A stretch of DNA of 30,287 nt from Fen-178 sp049516835 (GTDB lineage: Bacteria; Acidobacteriota; Terriglobia; Bryobacterales; Bryobacteraceae). The stretch is taken from positions 1-30,287 of the forward strand of contig JBEKSR010000057.1 of NCBI GenBank assembly GCA_049516835.1, in the 5' to 3' direction. The notes under the pieces are model-generated. The model was given only the letters and a program-made list of their open reading frames with translations. It did not search any database and was not told the DNA's origin. This document shows, piece by piece, positions 21,553-28,361 of this stretch. The position numbers were made by a program, and so were the translations under genes. Numbering within the stretch: the stretch's first letter is position 1; each line of letters starts with the position of its first letter.

Positions 21553-21612
21553 AAAACGGGGACTGCCATCCAATTCCGCCTTTTGGAATTGGATGGCTGT
21601 ACCCGGTTTGCC
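21553..21612. repeat. REP-like hairpin between argS and glgC
   Basis: A perfect 13-bp stem GCCATCCAATTCC (21565-21577) and GGAATTGGATGGC (21585-21597) surrounds the loop GCCTTTT. It is flanked by imperfectly complementary AAAACGGGGACT and TGTACCCGGTTT. The stem is AT-richer than the surroundings and no T-run follows, so it looks more like a REP/RAYT-type palindromic element than a plain terminator. It lies 27 bases downstream of argS and just upstream of the glgC promoter. Confidence 0.7.
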
Positions 21613-21639
21613 CCTTTACGTGAACCCAGCCGCAGGCGC

Positions 21640-23568
21640 CTACATGTACTCCGGAATCGGAATCCCCAAAATGACCGCGGTCCGTTCGAGCTGCCGGCGG
21701 AAGAAATCCGTCATCCACAGCAGGAACACCTTTTTCTCGCGGTTCTCCTCGTGAATGATGGGGTACTGGTGATAGAAGTTGTTGAACGCCTGCGCCAGTT
21801 GAAACGCGTACTTGGCCACGTGCGCCGGCTCGCCGGCGGTCACGGCTTCCTCTACCGCGGAATCGGCCTTGGATGCGGCCAGCAGCAGCTTCCAGAAATC
21901 TTCCGACTGAAGCTGGCGCGCCATGGCTTCGCGGCCGATCTCCGCCGCGAAATCGGGGACGCTCTCGCCGCGCTCCTCGAGCTTCCGCAGAATGTTGCGC
22001 GCGCGCACCGCCGCGTACTGGAGGTACGGCCCGGTCTCGCCTTCGAAGCTCAGCGCCTCCTGAAAATCGAAAGCGATCACCGAAGTCCGGGTGAACTTCA
22101 GCAGAAAGTAGCGCAGCGCGCCGATGGCGATCTGGCCGGCCACGCGCTTCTGCTCTTCCGCCGAAGCCTCTGGGTGGCGCGATGCCACTTCCTCCAGCGC
22201 CTTGGCGATGAGCGCGTCCATGAGGTCGTCCGCCTTGACGCCCAGGCCCTTGCGGCCGGAGACTTCCACATACGGACGCGCCCGGTCTTCCTCCGATAGC
22301 GGGATCCCCAATTCCGCGCAGCATCCGGGCGTTAGCGCCACCATTTCGTAAGAGAAGTGGACCGACTGATCGGCCTGCGCGGTGTAGCCCAAGCCGCGCA
22401 GCCCGGCCGCCACCACGTCCTGCAAGTAGGACTGCCGCGCGTCGATCACGTTGTAAACGCGCGAACCGTGCCCGAACTGCTGCGCGGTTTCCGTAGGCTC
22501 GCCGGTAGTAACCCACAGCACGCGGCCGTCGGCGTACGTCTGCAACGGGCGGTAGTAGAAATCCTTGCCGAGCAGGCCGAATTTCCAAAGCTGGTAGGCG
22601 ATATCCTTGCCGACGTAGGTGACGGTGCCATCCGAGCGCACGATCACCTTGCCCTCTTCCGAGAGGCCCGGCATCACCCAGCAGCCCGCGTTCTTGCCTT
22701 CGGTCTCGCGGTAAATGGCTTGGCGCTTCTTGAGCAGCTCGAAGGCCGAGGCCCAGAACTGCAGGCGCAGGATCTCGCTCTCGCGCGGCAGCACGTCGTA
22801 CTCGACCCCCAGCCGCAGCATGGTCGCCAGGTGCGCTTCCACGATGGCGTCCGCCACCAGGTGCGCTATCCCGGCCAGCTCGCCCGCTCCCGCTTCGATG
22901 GCGTGCAGCGTCGCGCCGCGCCATTCCAGCGCCTCGGGATGGTCCTTGTAGAAGCTGGAAGTGCGCGCGTAGAGGTCCCAGCAGTAGTAGTCGAACCGCA
23001 CCGACGGGTCGGCCAGCAGCGCCTTCACATCCTCGGGGGTCTTGTTCTCCAGGTAGTGGAACCCCACCACCACGTCGGCCACCTGCACGCCGGTGTTGTC
23101 GATGTAGTTCTGCACCTCGACGCGCTGCCCGCGCGCGCGCAGCATGCGCACGAAGGTGTCCCCCAGCGCGGCGTTCCGCAGGTGTCCGATGTGCGCCGCC
23201 TTGTTGGGGTTGATGTTGGTGTGCTCGACGATGACCTTCTCGCCCGCGGGCGCGGCCTCTTCGGATTCGCCGCGCAGCAGGGCCGCGCCTAACGCGCCGC
23301 GATCGAGCCGGATGTTGACGTACCCGTTGCCGGCCACCTCCACCGCCGCCACACCTTCGATCGGCCCGATCTCCGCCGCCAATTCCGTCGCGATCTTTCG
23401 GGGCGCCTGCCGCAACTGTTTGGCAAGCTGAAATGCGGCCGGCACGGCCATTTCGCCGAAATCGCTCTGGCGCGGCTGCTCGACGGCTACCGCCAGATCG
23501 AGACCGTAGCGCGCCAGTATGTGTGCACGAAAGGCGTTGGAAACGCGCTTTTCGATGGAATGGAACAT
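21640..23568 (-). CDS. argS: Arginyl-tRNA synthetase
   Basis: This is a 642-residue class I synthetase that charges tRNA-Arg. The N-terminal Arg-tRNA synthetase domain spans about 1-90. The HIGH motif is HIGH at 126-129 within EHTNINPNKAAHIGHLRNAA. The catalytic core includes QNYIDNTGVQVADVV. The second signature reads VSGRKGLGVKADDL (436-449): the first Lys of KMSKS is displaced in the manner of a subset of bacterial ArgRS enzymes. The C-terminal anticodon-binding DALR domain ends FFRRQLERTAVILGIPIPEYM (residues 622-642). It is an essential single gene, with TATACT 11 bases before its ATG. Confidence 0.95.
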   Translation of the reverse strand: MFHSIEKRVSNAFRAHILARYGLDLAVAVEQPRQSDFGEMAVPAAFQLAKQLRQAPRKIATELAAEIGPIEGVAAVEVAGNGYVNIRLDRGALGAALLRGESEEAAPAGEKVIVEHTNINPNKAAHIGHLRNAALGDTFVRMLRARGQRVEVQNYIDNTGVQVADVVVGFHYLENKTPEDVKALLADPSVRFDYYCWDLYARTSSFYKDHPEALEWRGATLHAIEAGAGELAGIAHLVADAIVEAHLATMLRLGVEYDVLPRESEILRLQFWASAFELLKKRQAIYRETEGKNAGCWVMPGLSEEGKVIVRSDGTVTYVGKDIAYQLWKFGLLGKDFYYRPLQTYADGRVLWVTTGEPTETAQQFGHGSRVYNVIDARQSYLQDVVAAGLRGLGYTAQADQSVHFSYEMVALTPGCCAELGIPLSEEDRARPYVEVSGRKGLGVKADDLMDALIAKALEEVASRHPEASAEEQKRVAGQIAIGALRYFLLKFTRTSVIAFDFQEALSFEGETGPYLQYAAVRARNILRKLEERGESVPDFAAEIGREAMARQLQSEDFWKLLLAASKADSAVEEAVTAGEPAHVAKYAFQLAQAFNNFYHQYPIIHEENREKKVFLLWMTDFFRRQLERTAVILGIPIPEYM

Positions 23569-23579
23569 GGGAAGCTACG

Positions 23580-23585
23580 AGTATA
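23580..23585 (-). promoter_or_regulatory. -10 box of argS
   Basis: TATACT on the minus strand ends 11 bases before the ATG at 23568, predicting a leader of only about five bases and no room for a Shine-Dalgarno site. Confidence 0.5.
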
Positions 23586-23772
23586 ACGTGCCGGGGAGGT
23601 CGGGCGAGCCCGGGGGCAGGGTGGGCTTTTCTAAGACGGCGCCCTTTGAGGGGTTCCGGGCCGGGTGGCCAGATCCGCGCTTCACCCCGGGCTGGACAAC
23701 GCACGGCGAAGGTCCGCAGGTTCTTCCTGTAGCTCCGGCCGCCGCAACGAATTCCCGGCTAACTCCGCTCAG

Positions 23773-23816
23773 CACAGTCGAACTGTGTCTACAGCCTCTT
23801 GACCGCCAGCTACAAT
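23773..23816 (+). promoter_or_regulatory. lacI-family gene promoter region with a CACAGT/ACTGTG palindrome
   Basis: TACAAT (23811-23816) lies 12 bases before the regulator ATG. A palindrome CACAGT, CGA, ACTGTG (23773-23787) ends just before the -35 position and could be an autoregulatory operator. It has an odd centre, unlike classic LacI operators with a central CG pair, so assignment to this regulator is a guess. Confidence 0.4.
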
Positions 23817-23828
23817 AAGGTGACCGGC

Positions 23829-24836
23829 ATGAACCTCGAACAAGTGGCCCGGCGGGCCAAGGTTTCCACCGCCACGGTGTCCCGGGTGCTCAATAATGCC
23901 AGCGTCGTCAAGAGCACCACCCGCGCCCGCGTCGTCAAGGCCATCGAGGAGTTGAAATACCATCCCAATCTGCACGCGCGCAACCTGGCCGGCGGCAAGA
24001 GCCGCACCATCGGCGTGATCGTCTCCAACCTGGAGAACCCGTTTTTCTTCGACATCTATAAGGCCGTCGAGTCCGGCGCCCACGCCCGCGGCTTCGAAGT
24101 GGTGATGGCCAACACCGACTACCGGTCCGAGCAACTGGTCTCGAGCGTCCGGCTGATGATCGGGCGGCGCGTGGAGGGCCTGGCCGCCATCGTGTCGGAG
24201 ATGGAGCCGGCGCTCATCGACGAGCTCACCGACAGCCGCATTCCGGTGGTCTTCTACGACGTCGGCGCGCCGCGGCCGAACATCACCAACATCCGCGTCA
24301 ACTACCGCCGCGGCATCGAGAAGGTGATCGATTACCTGCACAGCCTGGGCCACCGGCGCCTGGGTTTCGTGGGGCACCACGCCCTCCTGGGGCCGATCAA
24401 TGAGCGCATGAAGACCGTGCTGGATGCCGTGGCGCGGATTCCCGAAATCGAAGTGCGCACCGCCGCCGACGCCGATACGCTCGAGGGCGGCCGGCAGGCC
24501 ACGCGCGCGCTGCTGGCCTCGGGTTTCGCGCCCACCGCGATCATCTGCGTGAACGACGTCATGGCCGTGGGAGCATTGCGCGAACTGCGCGAGCGCGGCA
24601 TCCGCGTGCCGCGGGACGTTTCCGTCACGGGCTTCGACAACGTCAAACTTTCCGAGTTCTGCCACCCGGCTCTGACCACCGTGCACATTCCGCGCGAGCG
24701 CATCGGGCAGATCATTTGCGACTGCCTGATTCCCAAGCCGGACCAGCCCACTGCCATCGAGCACGACATCCTGATCGATCCGGAGTTCGTCCTGCGCGAT
24801 TCCACCGGGCCCGCGCCGGGGGCTCTAGGGGCCTGA
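23829..24836 (+). CDS. LacI-family transcriptional regulator of the pentose operon
   Basis: This is a 335-residue regulator. The helix-turn-helix is LEQVARRAKVSTATVSRVLN (residues 3-22), and the hinge helix YHPNLHARNLAGGKSRTIG follows. The periplasmic-binding-protein-like core starts VIVSNLENPFFFDIYKA and ends DVSVTGFDNVKLSEFCHPAL. It should bind a sugar or sugar phosphate and repress the downstream operon, which starts 112 bases later in the same direction. I start at ATG 23829 since the helix-turn-helix begins directly after it and an AAGGTGA-like site lies eight bases upstream. An in-frame TTG ten codons earlier overlaps the -10 box. Confidence 0.9.
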   Translation: MNLEQVARRAKVSTATVSRVLNNASVVKSTTRARVVKAIEELKYHPNLHARNLAGGKSRTIGVIVSNLENPFFFDIYKAVESGAHARGFEVVMANTDYRSEQLVSSVRLMIGRRVEGLAAIVSEMEPALIDELTDSRIPVVFYDVGAPRPNITNIRVNYRRGIEKVIDYLHSLGHRRLGFVGHHALLGPINERMKTVLDAVARIPEIEVRTAADADTLEGGRQATRALLASGFAPTAIICVNDVMAVGALRELRERGIRVPRDVSVTGFDNVKLSEFCHPALTTVHIPRERIGQIICDCLIPKPDQPTAIEHDILIDPEFVLRDSTGPAPGALGA

Positions 24837-24884
24837 CCACTCTGTCCCAAGGCGCTGCTTTTGCGCCGCGCGGACAGAGCGGTC
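24835..24884 (+). terminator. Long imperfect hairpin overlapping the lacI stop codon
   Basis: GACCACTCTGTCC (24835-24847) pairs with GGACAGAGCGGTC (24872-24884) with a single mismatch, and an inner GGCGC/GCGCC pairing (24851-24855 and 24863-24867) strengthens it. The left arm includes the last two bases of the TGA. No T-run follows, so it may be a terminator of unusual type, an attenuator, or a REP-like element that separates the regulator from the operon. Confidence 0.5.
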
Positions 24885-24913
24885 AGTCCCCGAATCTGGC
24901 CCGCTCGTCCAGC

Positions 24914-24942
24914 TTGACATCCCTACTCACCTCCCCTACGAT
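24914..24942 (+). promoter_or_regulatory. Strong sigma-70-type promoter of the pentose operon, leaderless
   Basis: A consensus -35 TTGACA (24914-24919) is followed after exactly 17 bases by TACGAT (24937-24942). The box ends six bases before the GTG start at 24949, so the first transcribed base should be the first base of the start codon. The palindrome GCACGTGC (24945-24952) covers the start and is a candidate operator with a central CG. Confidence 0.75.
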
Positions 24943-24948
24943 GGGCAC

Positions 24949-26682
24949 GTGCAAGCGATTACAGCACAACTCCCTCTGTCTCTCTTGCTGCAGAGTGCTC
25001 CCTCGCGCTTGGTCTCCCTGTCGGGCGTGGACATCGCGATCATTGTTTTGTACTTCTTCGCCGTCATCGGAATCGGCTTCTATCTGAAGCGTTACACCAA
25101 GACGGGCGAGGATTTCTTCCTGGCCGGCCGCGAGATGACCGCCTGGGTGGCGGGCCTCAGCTTTCTCGCCGCCAACCTAGGCTCGCTCGAGCTGATGGGC
25201 TGGGCGGCGTCCGCCTACCAGTACGGCATCCTCGCCACGCACTGGTATTGGATCGGCGCCATCCCCGCCATGCTCTTCCTGGGGATCGTGATGATCCCCT
25301 TCTACTACATCTCCAAGACGCACTCCGTGCCCGGCTATCTCAAGCTTCGCTACGGCGAGCCGGCGCGCGCGTTCTCGGCCATCTCCTTCGGCTTCATGAC
25401 CGTCCTGATGAGCGGCATCAATATGTACTCCATGGCGCTGGTCTTGAAAGTCGTGCTCGGCTGGGACATCCACTTCAGCATCTGGGTCTCCTCCATCACC
25501 GTGGCCGTGTACGTTGGCCTGGGCGGCCTGCTCTCGGCAATCTTCAACGAAGTGCTGCAATTTGTCCTCATCTGGCTGGGCGCGCTGCTGATTTCCATCA
25601 TCGGACTGATGGAGGCCGGCGGCTGGAGCGGAATGGTGGCCCGCATCCATCATAATTTCCCGGCACAGGACTTCACCCACCTGTGGCGCACCATGGGTTC
25701 TTTCAGCGACAACCCCATGGGCATCCACTGGGTCGGCATCGTCTTCGGACTGGGGTGGGTCATCTCGTTCGGATACTGGACCACGGACTTTCTGGTGGTG
25801 CAGCGGGTGATCGCCGCCAAGAACCTCCGCGCCGCCAAACTGGCGCCCATCATCGGCTCGGCGTTCAAGATGATGGTGCCGTTCATCGTGATTCTGCCGG
25901 GCCTGCTGGGGCTGGCGCTGCTGCCTCCCGGGTTCCTGACGGGCGAGACCCAGGCCGTGGCCACCGGAGGCCACAGTTACAACGAAGTCCTGCCCATCAT
26001 GCTGGCGCGCTATTGCGGCCCCGGCCTGCTCGGCTTGGGCATCACCGCGCTCATCGCCGGCTTCATGTCCGGCATGGCCGGCAACGTCAGCGCCTTCGCC
26101 ACGGTGTGGACCTATGACATCTACCGCGCCCTCTTCCGCAAGCAGGCCCCCGACGCGCATTACGTCGCCATGGGACGCTGGTGCACCATCCTGGGCGTGC
26201 TGGTCAGCATTGGCACGGCCTACTTCGTGATGCAATTTCGAAGCATCATGGACTACGTGCAGCAGCTCTTCAGTTTCTTTATCGCGCCGCTGTTCGGCAC
26301 GGTGATTCTCGGCATGTTGTGGAAGCGCGCCACGCCCCAGGGCGGTTTCTGGGGCCTGCTCACCGGCACGTTTTCTTCCATCGGCATGTGGCTGTGGGTC
26401 TACCTGGACCCCACGGCGCTGCGCTACATCGCCCTTTCCTCCCAGGCCAAGCCCATGGCCGAGAACATGTTCCGCGCGCTGTGGGCCTGGATCATTTGCG
26501 TGGTGGTGACGGTGGTGGTGAGCATGGCCACGCGGCCCAAGCCCGACTCCGAGCTGGCCGGCCTCGTCTACGGTTGCACGGAGCTGCCTTCGGAAGGCCA
26601 CCTGGCGCTCTACCAGCGCCCTATTTTCTGGGCCGGGGTGGTGGCGTTCGTGTTTGTGGTTTTGCAAGTCATTTTCTGGTAG
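24949..26682 (+). CDS. Sodium:sugar symporter (SSS/SGLT-like)
   Basis: This is a 577-residue membrane protein of the solute:sodium symporter family. Landmarks are YTKTGEDFFLAGREMTAWVA (48-67), LSFLAANLGSLELMGWAASA, the SVPGYLKLRYG motif, GLGGLLSAIFNEVLQF in the position of the family signature, and GLGITALIAGFMSGMAGNVSAFATVW for the sodium site. SGLT-type members of this group carry sugars, and the downstream enzymes make L-arabinose or another pentose the best guess. The GTG start at 24949 agrees with the promoter; the first 25 residues precede the first helix. The small membrane-protein gene follows after seven bases. Confidence 0.88.
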   Translation: MQAITAQLPLSLLLQSAPSRLVSLSGVDIAIIVLYFFAVIGIGFYLKRYTKTGEDFFLAGREMTAWVAGLSFLAANLGSLELMGWAASAYQYGILATHWYWIGAIPAMLFLGIVMIPFYYISKTHSVPGYLKLRYGEPARAFSAISFGFMTVLMSGINMYSMALVLKVVLGWDIHFSIWVSSITVAVYVGLGGLLSAIFNEVLQFVLIWLGALLISIIGLMEAGGWSGMVARIHHNFPAQDFTHLWRTMGSFSDNPMGIHWVGIVFGLGWVISFGYWTTDFLVVQRVIAAKNLRAAKLAPIIGSAFKMMVPFIVILPGLLGLALLPPGFLTGETQAVATGGHSYNEVLPIMLARYCGPGLLGLGITALIAGFMSGMAGNVSAFATVWTYDIYRALFRKQAPDAHYVAMGRWCTILGVLVSIGTAYFVMQFRSIMDYVQQLFSFFIAPLFGTVILGMLWKRATPQGGFWGLLTGTFSSIGMWLWVYLDPTALRYIALSSQAKPMAENMFRALWAWIICVVVTVVVSMATRPKPDSELAGLVYGCTELPSEGHLALYQRPIFWAGVVAFVFVVLQVIFW

Positions 26683-26689
26683 GTGAACG

Positions 26690-26908
26690 ATGCATCGCGT
26701 TGGCATGATTTCCATCTGGTTCTTCATCGGTGTCCTGCTCCTGATTTACGGAGTCTTAATTTTGGGCGCCGGAATTTACGATCTGTGGAATCCGGCGGCG
26801 CACCCCGTGGTGAGGTCCGACCTGCACGCCGGAATCTGGTGGGGCGCCCTGCTGGTCGCCATGGGCGTGGTTTATTCGCTGCGGTTTAAGCCAGGAAGGG
26901 GAAAATGA
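26690..26908 (+). CDS. Small two-span membrane protein, 72 aa
   Basis: This short protein has two hydrophobic segments, MISIWFFIGVLLLIYGVLIL (6-25) and GIWWGALLVAMGVVYSLRF. They are joined by a loop DLWNPAAHPVVRSDLHA, and the end is basic (KPGRGK). AGGTGA lies four bases before the ATG. The stop overlaps the isomerase start (ATGA at 26905-26908). I know no named function. Its position between a symporter and sugar enzymes suggests an accessory to the symporter or a membrane tether for the pathway. Confidence 0.75.
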   Translation: MHRVGMISIWFFIGVLLLIYGVLILGAGIYDLWNPAAHPVVRSDLHAGIWWGALLVAMGVVYSLRFKPGRGK

Positions 26909-28305
26909 TGACTTTCGGTATGATCGTCGGAAACCGGGGATTTTTCCCCGACCATCTCGCTCAGAGCGGACGCTCCGAGATGCTTGCGGCCCTCGAGAAG
27001 GCCGGATACCAGGCCGTCGCGCCCGGTCCGGAAGACACCAAGTTCGGGGCCGTGGAGACGCGCGCGGAATCGGCATGTTGCGCGGACCTGTTCAAGAAGC
27101 ACCGCGAGTCGATCGACGGCGTCATCGTCACGCTGCCCAATTTCGGCGAGGAGCGCGCCATAGCCGATACCCTGCGCATGGCCGATCTGAACGTCCCGGT
27201 GCTGGTGCAGGCCACCCCCGATACGCCCGGCCTGATGACCATTACGGACCGCCGGGATAGCTTCTGCGGCAAGATGTCGGCGTGCAACAACCTGTCCCAG
27301 TACGGCATTCCTTATTCGCTCACCACGCGCCACACCGAGGCCCCGGATTCCGACTGTTTCCGCCATGACCTCGCCTGGTTCGCCGCCGTGTGCCGCGTCG
27401 TGCGGGGGCTGCGGCGGTTGCGCATCGGCGCCATCGGCGCTCGGCCCGCGGCCTTCAACACCGTCCGCTACAGCGAGAAGATCCTCGAAGCCGCCGGCAT
27501 CTCCGTCGAGCCCATCGACCTTTCCGAAATCCTGGGCCGCATCGCGCGCATGAGCGACCAGCACCCCGCGGCCGTCGCCAAACTCGACGCCATCCGGCGC
27601 TATGTGCCGACCGAGGGCGTGCCCGCCGAACCGCTCCTCAAGATGGCCAAGCTCGGCGCGGTGGTGGATGAATGGATGGCCCAGACCGATGTCTCCATCA
27701 GCGCCGTGCAGTGCTGGACTTCGCTCGAAGAGTTCTTCGGCGTGGTGCCCTGCACGGTGATGAGCATGATGAGCGAGAACCTGATGTCCAGCGCCTGCGA
27801 GGTGGATATCTGCGGCGTCATCGGCATGCACGCCCTGCAACTGGCCTCCGGAACGCCTAGCGCCCTGCTCGACTGGAACAACAATTACGGCGAAGACCCC
27901 GACAAAGCGGTCTGCTTCCATTGCAGCAACCTCCCCAAGCACTTCTTCAAGGAGGCGCGCATGGACTTTCAGCAGATTATCGCCGGCACGGTAGGGCGCG
28001 ACAACACCTACGGAACATGCGTGGGGCGCGTGAAGTCGGGACCGATGAGTTTCGCGCGCTTTTCGACCAATGATCGCGAAGGCTCGATTCACGGCTACGT
28101 GGGGGAAGGCGAGTTCACCGACGATCCGCTCGAGACCTTTGGCGGCGCCGGCGTGGTGCGCATCCCCAGGCTGCAAGAGTTGCTCCGCTACATCTGCGAG
28201 CGCGGCTTCGAACATCACGTGGCCGCCAACCTGGCCCCGGTAGCCGCCGCCGTACAGGAAGCCGCCACCCGTTATCTCGGCTGGAGCGTGTGCCGACATT
28301 CATAA
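26905..28305 (+). CDS. L-fucose/L-arabinose isomerase-like sugar isomerase
   Basis: The 466-residue protein belongs to the FucI/AraA-like isomerase superfamily (COG2407 type). It interconverts an aldose and a ketose with a divalent metal. Candidate metal ligands are Glu299 in SACEVDICG, Asp323 in LLDWNNNYGED and a C-terminal His in FEHHVAAN (437/438), matching the E-D-H set of FucI. The core motifs VQCWTSLEEFFGVVPCTVMS and VCFHCSNLPKHF are typical. It does not look like classical AraA, yet sits between a sugar symporter and araB/araD homologues, so I infer that it makes L-ribulose (or a related ketose). Two ATG codons in tandem open the gene, preceded by GGAAGGGG. Confidence 0.82.
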   Translation: MMTFGMIVGNRGFFPDHLAQSGRSEMLAALEKAGYQAVAPGPEDTKFGAVETRAESACCADLFKKHRESIDGVIVTLPNFGEERAIADTLRMADLNVPVLVQATPDTPGLMTITDRRDSFCGKMSACNNLSQYGIPYSLTTRHTEAPDSDCFRHDLAWFAAVCRVVRGLRRLRIGAIGARPAAFNTVRYSEKILEAAGISVEPIDLSEILGRIARMSDQHPAAVAKLDAIRRYVPTEGVPAEPLLKMAKLGAVVDEWMAQTDVSISAVQCWTSLEEFFGVVPCTVMSMMSENLMSSACEVDICGVIGMHALQLASGTPSALLDWNNNYGEDPDKAVCFHCSNLPKHFFKEARMDFQQIIAGTVGRDNTYGTCVGRVKSGPMSFARFSTNDREGSIHGYVGEGEFTDDPLETFGGAGVVRIPRLQELLRYICERGFEHHVAANLAPVAAAVQEAATRYLGWSVCRHS

Positions 28306-28329
28306 GGGCCGCGAGCCAGGGTTTTCCCC

Positions 28330-28350
28330 GGCCCCCGGCCCCCGGCCCCC
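28330..28350 (+). repeat. Three GGCCCCC heptamers before the ribulokinase
   Basis: Three perfect copies of GGCCCCC lie in the 56-base gap between the isomerase stop and the kinase start, preceded by a partial copy. The Shine-Dalgarno AAAGG (28352-28356) begins two bases later. The tract can slip in copy number without touching either coding sequence. Confidence 0.75.
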
Positions 28351-28361
28351 GAAAGGTTCCC

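Noticed and set aside
21521..21569. Longer glgC start adding 16 residues
   Set aside because: The extra codons run through the flank of the hairpin repeat and across the -10 box, and the family N-terminus begins near LGIVLAGGKG, just after the ATG at 21521.
23755..23767. CCGGCTAACTCCG, identical to a stretch of the 16S rRNA 530-loop region
   Set aside because: Only 13 bases match and the flanks (GAATTC before, CTCAGC after) do not continue as rRNA, so it is taken as chance.
28290..28361. Longer ribulokinase start adding 24 residues
   Set aside because: The extra residues are encoded by the GGCCCCC repeat and overlap the isomerase end. The Shine-Dalgarno site and the conserved start of FGGY kinases both point to 28362.
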